Source: Alicyclobacillus sp.
GTDB lineage: Bacteria; Bacillota; Bacilli; Alicyclobacillales; Alicyclobacillaceae
Length of the DNA stretch: 64,000 bases
Assembly: GCA_023511295.1 (NCBI GenBank)
Contig: JAIMBT010000007.1
Location: 83,020 to 147,019 of the forward strand
Direction: 5' to 3'
The translations under genes were made by a program, and so were the position numbers. Shown here one piece after another: positions 43,901 to 50,465 of the stretch. The notes beneath the pieces are model-generated. The model saw only the letters and a list, made by a program, of their open reading frames with translations, searched no databases and had not been told where the DNA came from. Positions within the stretch are counted from its first letter, which is position 1. The number at the start of each line of letters is the position of its first letter.

Positions 43901-45648
43901 GCGCTCGGTGCGTCGTGTAACGCGGCGAGCGCGTCGTCCAGGCACCACGTGCCGCACCGGCGGGCCAGCATGTCGACCGTGTCGCTGTCAATCTCACCGG
44001 CCATCTCCGGCAGCTGATCTAGCAGGAGCGCGCTCGGCAACGTCAGCCGTTTGCGGCCGAGCGTGCCGGTGACAAACGACGGACGGGCCCCGACCAATGC
44101 GCGGGTGTTAAAGTGCTCCACTTCGCGTTCACGGTCGATGGCGGGGTTGGTGACCACTGCCACGGTCTCGTGCAGGTAATCTGCAAGCGCCGAGCCGTCC
44201 GGGCGCAACGCCGCCAGCGGGCCATCGTAACCGAGCGAGCGGATGGGCTCCGCGGCGGTCCGCGCCTGCTCGAGCAGCAGCCGCCAGTCGTCCTCTCGCC
44301 ACCCGAAGGCGGCCGCCCGCACGTGGGCATGGACGTGCGGATGGCGGTAGACATCTCGACGGACGGGAGGTTCCAGGCTTCGCGGCACCTCGCCCGCGAT
44401 GCGGCCGAAGCGCAAGGTTACGCGCTCGGCGACTTCCGCGCGCAGCGCGTCATACGTGTGCATCGAGACGCCGCCGCGGGCCCATACCCACCCGCACTTT
44501 TCGCCCGGTGCCAGCGCCTTCGGTTCTGCCACCCAACGGTCCGGCGGCAGCACGCCCTGCTCCGAGCAGGCCACCCACAGGTCGCGCGTCTCCAGCAGCC
44601 AGAGTGGCCGCAAGCCGAGTGCATCGACAGACAGCACCGCCTCGTTGCCGGCGCGCAAGATCATCGCAGCGGGCCCCTGAGCGAACGGCCCCCACATCGA
44701 CCGGAACAGGTCGTAGACCGGCCGCTCCGCCGCCGACAACTGCGCCTGCTCGTGCGGGATGGGGGGAAACAGCAGTTCCGCTACCTCGTAGAGGCTCCAT
44801 CCGCGCTCGAAGACGAGCGTCTCAGCAACCTCGTTCACCATCTGCGAGTCGCTCATGGCGCTGTCGAGTGGAATGCCAATCATCGCGGCTTCGGACTGAA
44901 ACCGCGCGATGGTGTTGATCTCGCCGTTGTGGCCCAACACGGAGAACGGCTGCACGCGGGCAAACGACGTTTCGGTGTTCGTCGAGTAGCGGTTGTGCGC
45001 AAGGCAGAACGTGCTGACGCAGCGGTGGTCCTGCAGGTCTCGGTAGTAGGCCCACAGGGTGTTCGCGTCGCCAATCACCTTGTAGACGGCCGTATCGTGG
45101 GAGCAGGACGCGACGTGGGCGCCGAGCACCTCGGAGAGCGCCCGTTTCAGAGCGGGCACTTGGTCTCGGTCGAGGAGCAGGCCGATTTGGACAAACCACG
45201 GGTCTTCTCGCCTGCCGACGGGCCCCAAGACGCGTGGGTCGACGGCCCCGTCCCGAACCACCAGAACCTCGGGGAGCGGCCCGTTCAGCGACGCCATCAC
45301 GTCCTGCACCCGTTGCTCGAGGCTCGTCATTTCACCGGCCAAGGCCCCACGTGCGGACGCGGGCAGCATCAGGTGAGCGACTGCAAACCGCCCGTGGTCC
45401 GCGACGGCCGCAGGCTGTCCAGCAGCCTCCAACCAATCCGCCCAAAGGCGGCGAGGGATATCCACCAACAGACCGCAGCCGTCTCCCTCCCCCCGCACGT
45501 AACCCGCGCGATGCCGCAGTGCAGCCAGGGCATCCAAACCGCTCTCAATGGGTGCCCGGCTGGGTAGGCCCGATTTCACGGCGCACGCATACAAACCACA
45601 GGCGTCAAATTCGCGATGCATGTCGTCAAGCAGCGGAAGATGGGACAA
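40996..45648 (-). CDS. gltB: Glutamate synthase large subunit
   Basis: Makes glutamate from glutamine and 2-oxoglutarate. 1550 residues. A 16-residue propeptide precedes the probable catalytic Cys17 (FDACGLYA); the class II amidotransferase domain runs to about 400. The FMN/2-oxoglutarate domain (about 800-1180) shows SSMSFGSQGEVAY, GEGGELKDL and GVNSALCNHAYVLEIKIGQGAKPGEGG, then an Fe-S cysteine cluster CTACRACHKDTC. A C-terminal GXGXG beta-helix (about 1260-1500) follows. The start is TTG behind GGAAG. No small subunit gltD lies next to it. It diverges from the NAGS-like gene across a region with arginine-operator-like repeats. Confidence 0.93.
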   Translation of the reverse strand: MSHLPLLDDMHREFDACGLYACAVKSGLPSRAPIESGLDALAALRHRAGYVRGEGDGCGLLVDIPRRLWADWLEAAGQPAAVADHGRFAVAHLMLPASARGALAGEMTSLEQRVQDVMASLNGPLPEVLVVRDGAVDPRVLGPVGRREDPWFVQIGLLLDRDQVPALKRALSEVLGAHVASCSHDTAVYKVIGDANTLWAYYRDLQDHRCVSTFCLAHNRYSTNTETSFARVQPFSVLGHNGEINTIARFQSEAAMIGIPLDSAMSDSQMVNEVAETLVFERGWSLYEVAELLFPPIPHEQAQLSAAERPVYDLFRSMWGPFAQGPAAMILRAGNEAVLSVDALGLRPLWLLETRDLWVACSEQGVLPPDRWVAEPKALAPGEKCGWVWARGGVSMHTYDALRAEVAERVTLRFGRIAGEVPRSLEPPVRRDVYRHPHVHAHVRAAAFGWREDDWRLLLEQARTAAEPIRSLGYDGPLAALRPDGSALADYLHETVAVVTNPAIDREREVEHFNTRALVGARPSFVTGTLGRKRLTLPSALLLDQLPEMAGEIDSDTVDMLARRCGTWCLDDALAALHDAPSATAELLIHRLPDERIADSLQRFGETAIRLVEAGARVLVLDDRLQFRQGAAVDPLLVTAAVHRALAATRSAGAEALRRDTGLILRSQGLRNLHDIMVALGLGADAVVPVLLWELAAESGGAQGLENVYRALSKGVEKVLSTLGIHELRGYERLFSAVGLHAEIADLLGVPHVLDGPSAGLGFAEMERRAVEAAAVFAENDPKVLVRRKDFRMYPRLWRLGGQVAAGELEFADFEEKVAELEAASPVSVRHLMGLCETSGPPEAEGDSGIDTSIDGHRYPILISSMSFGSQGEVAYRAYAEAARRLNIVAMNGEGGELKDLLTAYPRHRGRQIASGRFGVNSALCNHAYVLEIKIGQGAKPGEGGHLPGSKVTEAVASARHATPGTDLISPSNHHDIYSIEDLAQVIFELRTANPEARIAVKVPVVPNIGTISVGIAKAGADVIVMSGFDGGTGAARAHALQRVGLPVEIGIRAAHVALCEAGLRERIEIWADGGMKTATDVMKAILLGANRVGFGTMAMVALGCTACRACHKDTCHVGIATQIQSVEEAAEKGLPKFAPQEWESAVEHLVRFFSALGAHLARLTSRLGATRTQDLVGRVDLLEQTAGQQQLDLTGLLRDAALHAGLGRRVVYRTYRELYGSPAQAAAATEAIAAADAVGAEGPGARFAPEAFDGAEPSLDGAEMDRVADVRERVPGPEVHPWRAFDQAGASRVPRAVGTAASGRAVRRQVPYERMEPVVEGVAGNGFAAYQGASVHSLARGGAQDGVAKGMFGGRAVVVKIPVGRGAWLGGAVGKSTGYGAQHGLIVVQGDADARAGVRLSGADLVIAGEPRQPVRERGAFLGAEANIKGFAFEYMTAGRALVLGDPGPWICSGMTGGRVYLRLNPALGLTEAALRHRLAKGAKVALTPLDRQGELDVVDLLLALHRELRHTGQAAAARRLAPLLRNPMDHFLMVQPAAAQTDQDVATE

Positions 45649-45708
45649 CGGTGGTCACTTCCTTTCGACAGTAAAGGATGGATACGAGAAGGAGACGGGT
45701 CGTTACGA

Positions 45709-45739
45709 TGAAATATACGTCATATTGCATATTCATACA
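45709..45739. promoter_or_regulatory. Tandem ARG-box pair between gltB and the NAGS-like gene
   Basis: TGAAA-TATA-CGTCA (45709-45722, 7 of 10) and TGCAT-ATTC-ATACA (45726-45739, 8 of 10) are separated by exactly 3 bases, the spacing of paired boxes bound by ArgR hexamers. The second box covers the -35 of the NAGS-like gene promoter. Confidence 0.5.
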
Positions 45740-45753
45740 ACATGTGATATAAC
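45725..45753 (+). promoter_or_regulatory. Promoter of the NAGS-like gene
   Basis: -35 TTGCAT (45725-45730), 17-base spacer, -10 TATAAC (45748-45753), 43 bases before the start codon. Confidence 0.65.
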
Positions 45754-45795
45754 ATCGGCGTAATCACGAGCTCTGCCCACAAGGGGGCGTCCATC

Positions 45796-46296
45796 ATGTG
45801 GATTCGCAAAGCGACCGTCGACGATGTCGAGTCCATGCAGCATTTGATTGGGCAGTTTGCGGCCGAGGGACTCATGTTGCCGCGGAGTGAAAAGTCGCTG
45901 TACGAAACCATTCAAAATTTCACGGTCGCAGAGTCGGCGGGCAGGGTCGTTGGGACTGCGGGATTGCATGTGCTGTGGAAAGACCTCGCAGAGGTTCGGT
46001 CGTTGGCAGTGTCTCCAGACTGCCACGGCCAAGGACTCGGGCGCCGGCTCGTCGAGTCCTGCATCGAGGAGGCGACACACCTCGGCATTGCGCGCATTCT
46101 GTCGCTGACGTATCAAACTGCATTCTTCGAGCGCCTTGGATTCACGGTTGTCGAGCGAGACACGTTGCCGCGGAAGGTTTGGAAGGATTGCGTGCTGTGC
46201 AAGAAGTTTGACCGCTGTGACGAAGTTGCGATGATTTATTATACCAACATTCCGAGTTCTGCGCCACCGGTACGAGACCATACACCGGTCGGTTGA
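45796..46296 (+). CDS. argA: Short GNAT N-acetylglutamate synthase (ArgA-like)
   Basis: 166 residues, single GNAT domain. SLYETIQNFTVAE, VVGTAGLHVLWKDLAEVRSLAV and the acetyl-CoA loop HGQGLGRRLV resemble the short, kinase-free NAGS of Mycobacterium (Rv2747 type). The end contains a cysteine cluster DCVLCKKFDRC, a possible metal site. GGGGG lies 8 nt before the ATG. Position inside an arg block and arginine-box-like repeats on its promoter support acetylation of glutamate, the first step; another GNAT role is possible. Confidence 0.78.
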   Translation: MWIRKATVDDVESMQHLIGQFAAEGLMLPRSEKSLYETIQNFTVAESAGRVVGTAGLHVLWKDLAEVRSLAVSPDCHGQGLGRRLVESCIEEATHLGIARILSLTYQTAFFERLGFTVVERDTLPRKVWKDCVLCKKFDRCDEVAMIYYTNIPSSAPPVRDHTPVG

Positions 46297-46320
46297 CGGT
46301 ATCCGGGGCTCACGCCGATG

Positions 46321-46355
46321 CCGCGTGGGGATGGGTTCCCTCCATCCCCGCGCGG
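46321..46355. terminator. Hairpin between the convergent NAGS-like gene and argD
   Basis: 14-bp stem with one T-G wobble (46321-46334 with 46342-46355), loop of 7. No U tract; ends one or both convergent transcripts. Confidence 0.5.
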
Positions 46356-46383
46356 CTGTGTCTGCCCCGTCCGCACGGCCGAT

Positions 46384-47541
46384 TCAGCCGCGCCGCAGGT
46401 GGGCGAGGCGCTCCGCCATTTCGTCGACATGCGCTGGCTCCAGGATGAGCGGCGGAACGAGCCGAACGCGCGTCGGGCCCACCGCCGTCGTCAACACCCC
46501 CGCCTCCGCTGCTTCCGCGACGAACGCTTTGGCGTCAGGGACGGTCATCCCGAGCATCAACCCTTTGCCGGAGACTTCTGTGCCAAAGGTCTCCAACTGC
46601 TGCTTGAGGTATTGGCCCACCGCGCGCACGGATGCGAGGAATTCCGGTTGGCGTACCACTTCGCAGACCGCTGCAGCCGCCGCCATCGCGAGCGGATTTC
46701 CACCAAACGTCGTCCCGTGCGACCCGGCCGTGAACGCCGCCGCGACCTCGGCTTTGGCCAAGACCGCTCCGACCGGCACGCCCCCCGCCAGGCCCTTCGC
46801 CAAGGTCACGATGTCCGGGTCCAACCCTGCGTCGGTGAAGGCGAAGAAGTGCCCCGTGCGCCCCACACCCGTCTGCACCTCGTCGACGATGAGCAGCGCA
46901 CCGACCTCGCGGCAGCGCGCTTGAATCTGCTGTAGAACCTGAAGCGGCAGCTCGTTGACGCCGCCCTCGCCCTGAATCACTTCGACGATACAGGCCGCCG
47001 TGTTGGGACCGATGCAGGCCACCACCTGGTCGAGGGTGTCCGGTGTGACGCAGTCCGGTACGAGCGGCGCATAGCCTTCCTGGTAGGCGGGTTTTGGCGT
47101 GATCGACAGCGCACCCATGGTACGGCCGTGGAACCCGTGCGGCAGCGAAACCAGCTGTGTTCTGTGCGGCTCGCCCCGCACATACGCGAACCTCCGGGCG
47201 AGTTTGATGGCTGCCTCGTTCGCCTCGGTGCCCGAGTTGCAAAACAGTGCTTGGTCCAAGCCGGACAGTTCCGTCAGCTGTTGGGCCGCCTGGAGCTGCC
47301 AAGGATTCAAGTAGAGGTTGGAACAGTGCAGCAGCGTCGCGGCCTGGCGCGCGATGGTCTCCACCAGCACCGGGTGCGCGTGCCCCAGCGAGCACACCGC
47401 GATGCCGGCTGTCATATCGAGGTACTGACGGCCCTGGTCATCGTACACATAGACGCCCTCTCCGCGCACCAATGTCCGGTTTCGCGGGCCGTAGTTGTCC
47501 ATCACCGGCAATCTCGCTGCGTTGATTGCAGTCGTCTCCAT
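46384..47541 (-). CDS. argD: Acetylornithine aminotransferase
   Basis: PLP class III aminotransferase making N-acetylornithine. 385 residues: GxxVYVYDDQGRQYLDMTAGIAV, FCNSGTEANEAAIKLAR near 98, FHGRTMGALS near 137, IVDEVQTGVGRTG near 217 and PLP lysine in VTLAKGLAGG near 248, then GSHGTTFGGNPLA. Third gene of argC-argB-argD. Because argJ is missing, its product would need a separate deacetylase or distant ArgJ. Confidence 0.95.
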   Translation of the reverse strand: METTAINAARLPVMDNYGPRNRTLVRGEGVYVYDDQGRQYLDMTAGIAVCSLGHAHPVLVETIARQAATLLHCSNLYLNPWQLQAAQQLTELSGLDQALFCNSGTEANEAAIKLARRFAYVRGEPHRTQLVSLPHGFHGRTMGALSITPKPAYQEGYAPLVPDCVTPDTLDQVVACIGPNTAACIVEVIQGEGGVNELPLQVLQQIQARCREVGALLIVDEVQTGVGRTGHFFAFTDAGLDPDIVTLAKGLAGGVPVGAVLAKAEVAAAFTAGSHGTTFGGNPLAMAAAAAVCEVVRQPEFLASVRAVGQYLKQQLETFGTEVSGKGLMLGMTVPDAKAFVAEAAEAGVLTTAVGPTRVRLVPPLILEPAHVDEMAERLAHLRRG

Positions 47542-47569
47542 CTTCCGTCCCCCTGTCCATTCGCCTCAT

Positions 47570-48409
47570 CTACTTCGTTGGATTCACGGCCAGCCGCGAC
47601 CGTCGCACACACGTCCCCAGCCATTTGGCAGATCCCGGCTTCCGCTGCTCGTCGTCGAGCGCCAGACCGACAGCCCACAGCACGCCTTCCGGATGTTGCC
47701 CGCCGACCACAAACGCCGCGGGCACGCCGCCTCGCAGTGCATGTTGCACGGCCGCCACTTTCGGACGCATGCCGCCCGTAAACCAGCCGGCAGCGAGACC
47801 GTCGTCGAGTTCGACGTCCGTCGCCGCGTCCAGCCGAACCTTCGCGGCAAAATCAGAGTAGATTCCGTCCACGTCGGTCAGGAAGACGATGCGCTCCGCC
47901 TGTACGGCGGCTGCCACTGCCCCAGCCGCGAGATCGGCGTTGACGTTGTAGGCAGCGCCCGCGTCGTCCATGGCAACCGGTGCCGCCACGGGGACCCGTC
48001 CATCCGCCCACGCCGCGGTCAACCGAGCGGTGTTCACGGCACCCACCACGGCCGTGCGCTCCATGCCAACCTGGGGTTGCGCCTGCAACAGCCCGTCCGC
48101 CTCCGTCAGGCCGACCGCCGGTATCCCACTCGACTCAAGGCCGTTCACCAGCTCGGCGTTCACCTGTCTCAACACCGCGGCCACCACCGGCATGGCCTCT
48201 GCCGTCGTCCGTCGCTGCCCGTCCACGAAGGGCAGTTCCAGGCCGACTTTCTGCAGTGCCGCTGAGATTCGCGGCCCCCCGCCGTGGACGACAATCGCGC
48301 GGCAGGCGCGGTCGCGGAGCCAGCGCACCGCGGCCACCACGCTCGCCCAATCCTCAGTGCCCAGAGATCCGCCAACCTTCAGAACCACAATCCGGTTCCC
48401 ATCCACCAC
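47570..48409 (-). CDS. argB: Acetylglutamate kinase
   Basis: Phosphorylates N-acetylglutamate. 279 residues: VVLKVGGSLG at the N-terminus, VHGGGPRI near 41, NADLAAGAVAAAVQAERIVFLTDVDGIY near 155, and TGGMRPKVAA near 210. The N-terminal arginine-sensing helix of some kinases is absent. Two GTG codons in a row (48409 and 48406) lie after AGGAG; the second has the better spacing. Between argC and argD with no argJ. Confidence 0.95.
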   Translation of the reverse strand: MVDGNRIVVLKVGGSLGTEDWASVVAAVRWLRDRACRAIVVHGGGPRISAALQKVGLELPFVDGQRRTTAEAMPVVAAVLRQVNAELVNGLESSGIPAVGLTEADGLLQAQPQVGMERTAVVGAVNTARLTAAWADGRVPVAAPVAMDDAGAAYNVNADLAAGAVAAAVQAERIVFLTDVDGIYSDFAAKVRLDAATDVELDDGLAAGWFTGGMRPKVAAVQHALRGGVPAAFVVGGQHPEGVLWAVGLALDDEQRKPGSAKWLGTCVRRSRLAVNPTK

Positions 48410-48436
48410 CGTCTCTCCTCTCTCCTGGCACAGCCA

Positions 48437-49474
48437 TCATGGGTAGACCGCGAAGGCCGAAAGCCCCAGCGTCTCTGACCAGCGGTACATCCGGTTGAAG
48501 TTCTGTACCGCCTGACCCGCAGCCCCCTTTTGCAGGTTGTCGATGGCGCTCATCACCAACAGGGTCTCGGTCCGCTCGTCCCAATGCCAACCGATGTGGC
48601 ACGTATTGCTGCCGCGGACCGCCTTCAACTGCGGGACGAACGCAGGGCGCGCGTGGACAAACGGCTTTCCCGCGTACGAGCGGGCAAAGGCCTCCGCGAC
48701 GGCGTTCAGGTCCGGTCCGTTGCGCCAAGGAATGTACATACACGCGTAGATCCCGCGAATCATCGGCAACAGCTGTGTGGTCAGGAGCACCCGCGTGCCT
48801 GTACCGAGCACCTGTTCAATCTCCGGCGTGTGTTGATGCAGGCCGACCTTATAGGCGTACAGGTTGTCGCCGAGTTCCGCCAGGGTGTACGGCAACTTCG
48901 CCGACCGCCCGGCCCCCGACACGCCAGATTTCGCGTCGACGTGCACAGGCGTTTGCGGCGTCAACCAACCCGCTCTCGCGAGCGGTAGCAGTGCGAGCAG
49001 GACAGCGGTCGCGTAACAGCCTGGGTTGGCCACAAGGGATGCATCGGCCAGTGCGTCGCCGAACCACTCCGTGAGGCCGTACACGGCGGCTGTCTGAGCG
49101 GCCGGATCGACCGGGGCATGGGGGTACCACTGCTGGTAGAGCGGCCCCGGCAAACGCAAGTCGCCGGACAGGTCAATCACTCGGCACCCCTGCCGCCACA
49201 GCTCGGCACTGATAGCTCCGGACGTACCTGACGGCAGAGCGACAAACAAACAGTCCGCCGCCTGCGCGGCGCGGTCCACCGCAAACGCCTCGAGCGGCGG
49301 TAGGTCGGCGCCTTGCAAGTTGGGATACGTCTCGGAGAGTGGCGGCCCATCCGAGCTCGCTGCCAAGTACGTAAGGCGAACGCCGGGGTGCGCCAACAAC
49401 GTGCGCACCAGTTCGGCCCCCGCATAACCGGTCGCTCCGACGACGCCGACGCGAACTACCGATTGGACAGCCAT
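48437..49474 (-). CDS. argC: N-acetyl-gamma-glutamyl-phosphate reductase
   Basis: NADPH-dependent reduction to the semialdehyde. 345 residues: VGVVGATGYAGAELVR at the N-terminus, catalytic Cys in VANPGCYATAVLLAL near 148, SGVSGAGR near 183, HQHTPEIEQ near 212 and a C-terminal NTCHIGW. First gene of argC-argB-argD. The ATG at 49474 has AAAGGA upstream; a perfect ArgR box covers the region just after the -10. Confidence 0.96.
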   Translation of the reverse strand: MAVQSVVRVGVVGATGYAGAELVRTLLAHPGVRLTYLAASSDGPPLSETYPNLQGADLPPLEAFAVDRAAQAADCLFVALPSGTSGAISAELWRQGCRVIDLSGDLRLPGPLYQQWYPHAPVDPAAQTAAVYGLTEWFGDALADASLVANPGCYATAVLLALLPLARAGWLTPQTPVHVDAKSGVSGAGRSAKLPYTLAELGDNLYAYKVGLHQHTPEIEQVLGTGTRVLLTTQLLPMIRGIYACMYIPWRNGPDLNAVAEAFARSYAGKPFVHARPAFVPQLKAVRGSNTCHIGWHWDERTETLLVMSAIDNLQKGAAGQAVQNFNRMYRWSETLGLSAFAVYP

Positions 49475-49493
49475 GCATAAACATCCTTTGCGA

Positions 49494-49507
49494 TGAATTT
49501 TAATTCA
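49494..49507 (-). promoter_or_regulatory. Perfect ARG box upstream of argC
   Basis: TGAATTTTAATTCA (plus strand) matches every fixed base of the ArgR/AhrC half-site pair TGAAT-N4-ATTCA and has an all-A/T centre. It overlaps the last base of the -10 and covers the likely start site, fitting repression by arginine. Confidence 0.85.
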
Positions 49508-49535
49508 GTATAGCCGATAGGCTTGCACTTGTCAC
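49507..49535 (-). promoter_or_regulatory. argC: argC promoter
   Basis: Minus-strand -35 GTGACA (49530-49535), 17-base spacer, -10 TATACT (49507-49512). Confidence 0.75.
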
Positions 49536-49632
49536 CCGCTGTTTTCCGTTTCGCCCGGAATCCGCGAGTGTCCGTATCGGCGGGCGTGTGTCCCATCATT
49601 ACATGTGGTATCTCAGGAGGAGGGATGACAAC

Positions 49633-49839
49633 ATGTACGGTGGCGTCTTTGGTGGGTACACGCGTTGGGCTGTGGTGTTTCTCATCATCTTCGTGCTGTT
49701 CTTCCTGTTGGTGCCGTACTGGGGGGCCGGCGCCGTGGCTGCGCCCGGAGCCGGTGTCGCAGTGACGACCTACACGCACCCGCACGGTGGATACAACATG
49801 ATGGGTGGAACGTACGGATACGAGAGCGCCAGCAGCTGA
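49633..49839 (+). CDS. Small Gly/Tyr-rich single-helix membrane protein
   Basis: 68 residues. ATG at 49633 behind GAGGAGGG. MYGGVFGGYTRW then one very hydrophobic helix (about 13-31, mostly V, F, L, I) and a Gly/Tyr/His tail (THPHGGYNMMGGTYGY). The start resembles the YjcZ-type sporulation peptides of Bacillota in size and Gly/Tyr content, but the helix is more extended. Followed by overlapping hairpins. Confidence 0.55.
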   Translation: MYGGVFGGYTRWAVVFLIIFVLFFLLVPYWGAGAVAAPGAGVAVTTYTHPHGGYNMMGGTYGYESASS

Positions 49840-49858
49840 GCAGCGTGTCAGACCCGCA

Positions 49859-49902
49859 GCCTCCCCGCAAGCGAACACCTTGCGGGGAGGCCGCAAGGTG
49901 TT
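49859..49902 (+). promoter_or_regulatory. Two mutually exclusive hairpins
   Basis: Hairpin A: 13-bp stem 49859-49871 with 49879-49891, loop 7. Hairpin B: 12-bp stem 49874-49885 with 49891-49902, loop 5. They share CTTGCGG and cannot form together. Neither is followed by a U tract. The layout resembles an attenuator pair or a nested terminator after the small membrane protein gene. Confidence 0.5.
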
Positions 49903-49973
49903 GGATGGACAAGCCGAGCGCAGCCATCGCAGGACTGAGCCGGGAGCGACGTGCCCGAAGTTTGGCAAACGGA

Positions 49974-50017
49974 TACAATAAAAGCACCGCCGCCGGCATG
50001 TTGCAACGCCGGCGGCG
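49974..50017 (+). promoter_or_regulatory. -10 TACAAT and 10-bp leader hairpin
   Basis: TACAAT (49974-49979) without a good -35, followed by a perfect 10-bp GC stem (49988-49997 with 50008-50017) whose loop contains the palindrome GTTGCAAC. The stem ends a few bases before the GGAGG of the CoA-binding protein gene and could affect its translation. Confidence 0.4.
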
Positions 50018-50035
50018 ACCGTGGAGGTGCTGCCG

Positions 50036-50458
50036 ATGTTTCACAACCCTTCGAATGAAGCGCTGGGCCAGATTTTGCGGGACGCCCGCACGATTGCGGT
50101 CGTCGGGCTGTCCGCCAATCCAGACCGGGAGAGCTACCTGGTATCTGCCGAGATGCAGCGGCGCGGGTACCGGATTGTGCCCGTCAACCCGCGGGTGACC
50201 GAGGTACTGGGAGAAGCGGCGTACGCCCGCCTCACCGATATCCCGTTCCCCGTCGACATCATCAACGTGTTTCGCCGCAGCGAGGCCCTTCCGGACGTCG
50301 TCCGCGAAGCTGTCCAAACCGCTGCACCGGTCATTTGGGCACAGCTCGGCGTCTACAACGAGGAGGCCGCCGAAATCGCTGCCGCGCACGGTCGCACGAT
50401 GGTCATGGACCGCTGCATCAAGGTGATGCACAGCCTGTACGCGAACCGCGGAGTGTGA
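50036..50458 (+). CDS. CoA-binding domain protein (YccU type)
   Basis: 140 residues, Rossmann-like CoA_binding_2 domain: TIAVVGLSANPDRESYLVS near 20, GYRIVPVNPR near 45, VDIINVFRRSE near 75 and C-terminal VMDRCIKVMHSL. ATG at 50036 behind GGAGG at 8-nt spacing. Family members bind CoA; no enzymatic role is established. Confidence 0.88.
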   Translation: MFHNPSNEALGQILRDARTIAVVGLSANPDRESYLVSAEMQRRGYRIVPVNPRVTEVLGEAAYARLTDIPFPVDIINVFRRSEALPDVVREAVQTAAPVIWAQLGVYNEEAAEIAAAHGRTMVMDRCIKVMHSLYANRGV

Positions 50459-50465
50459 CCGCGGG

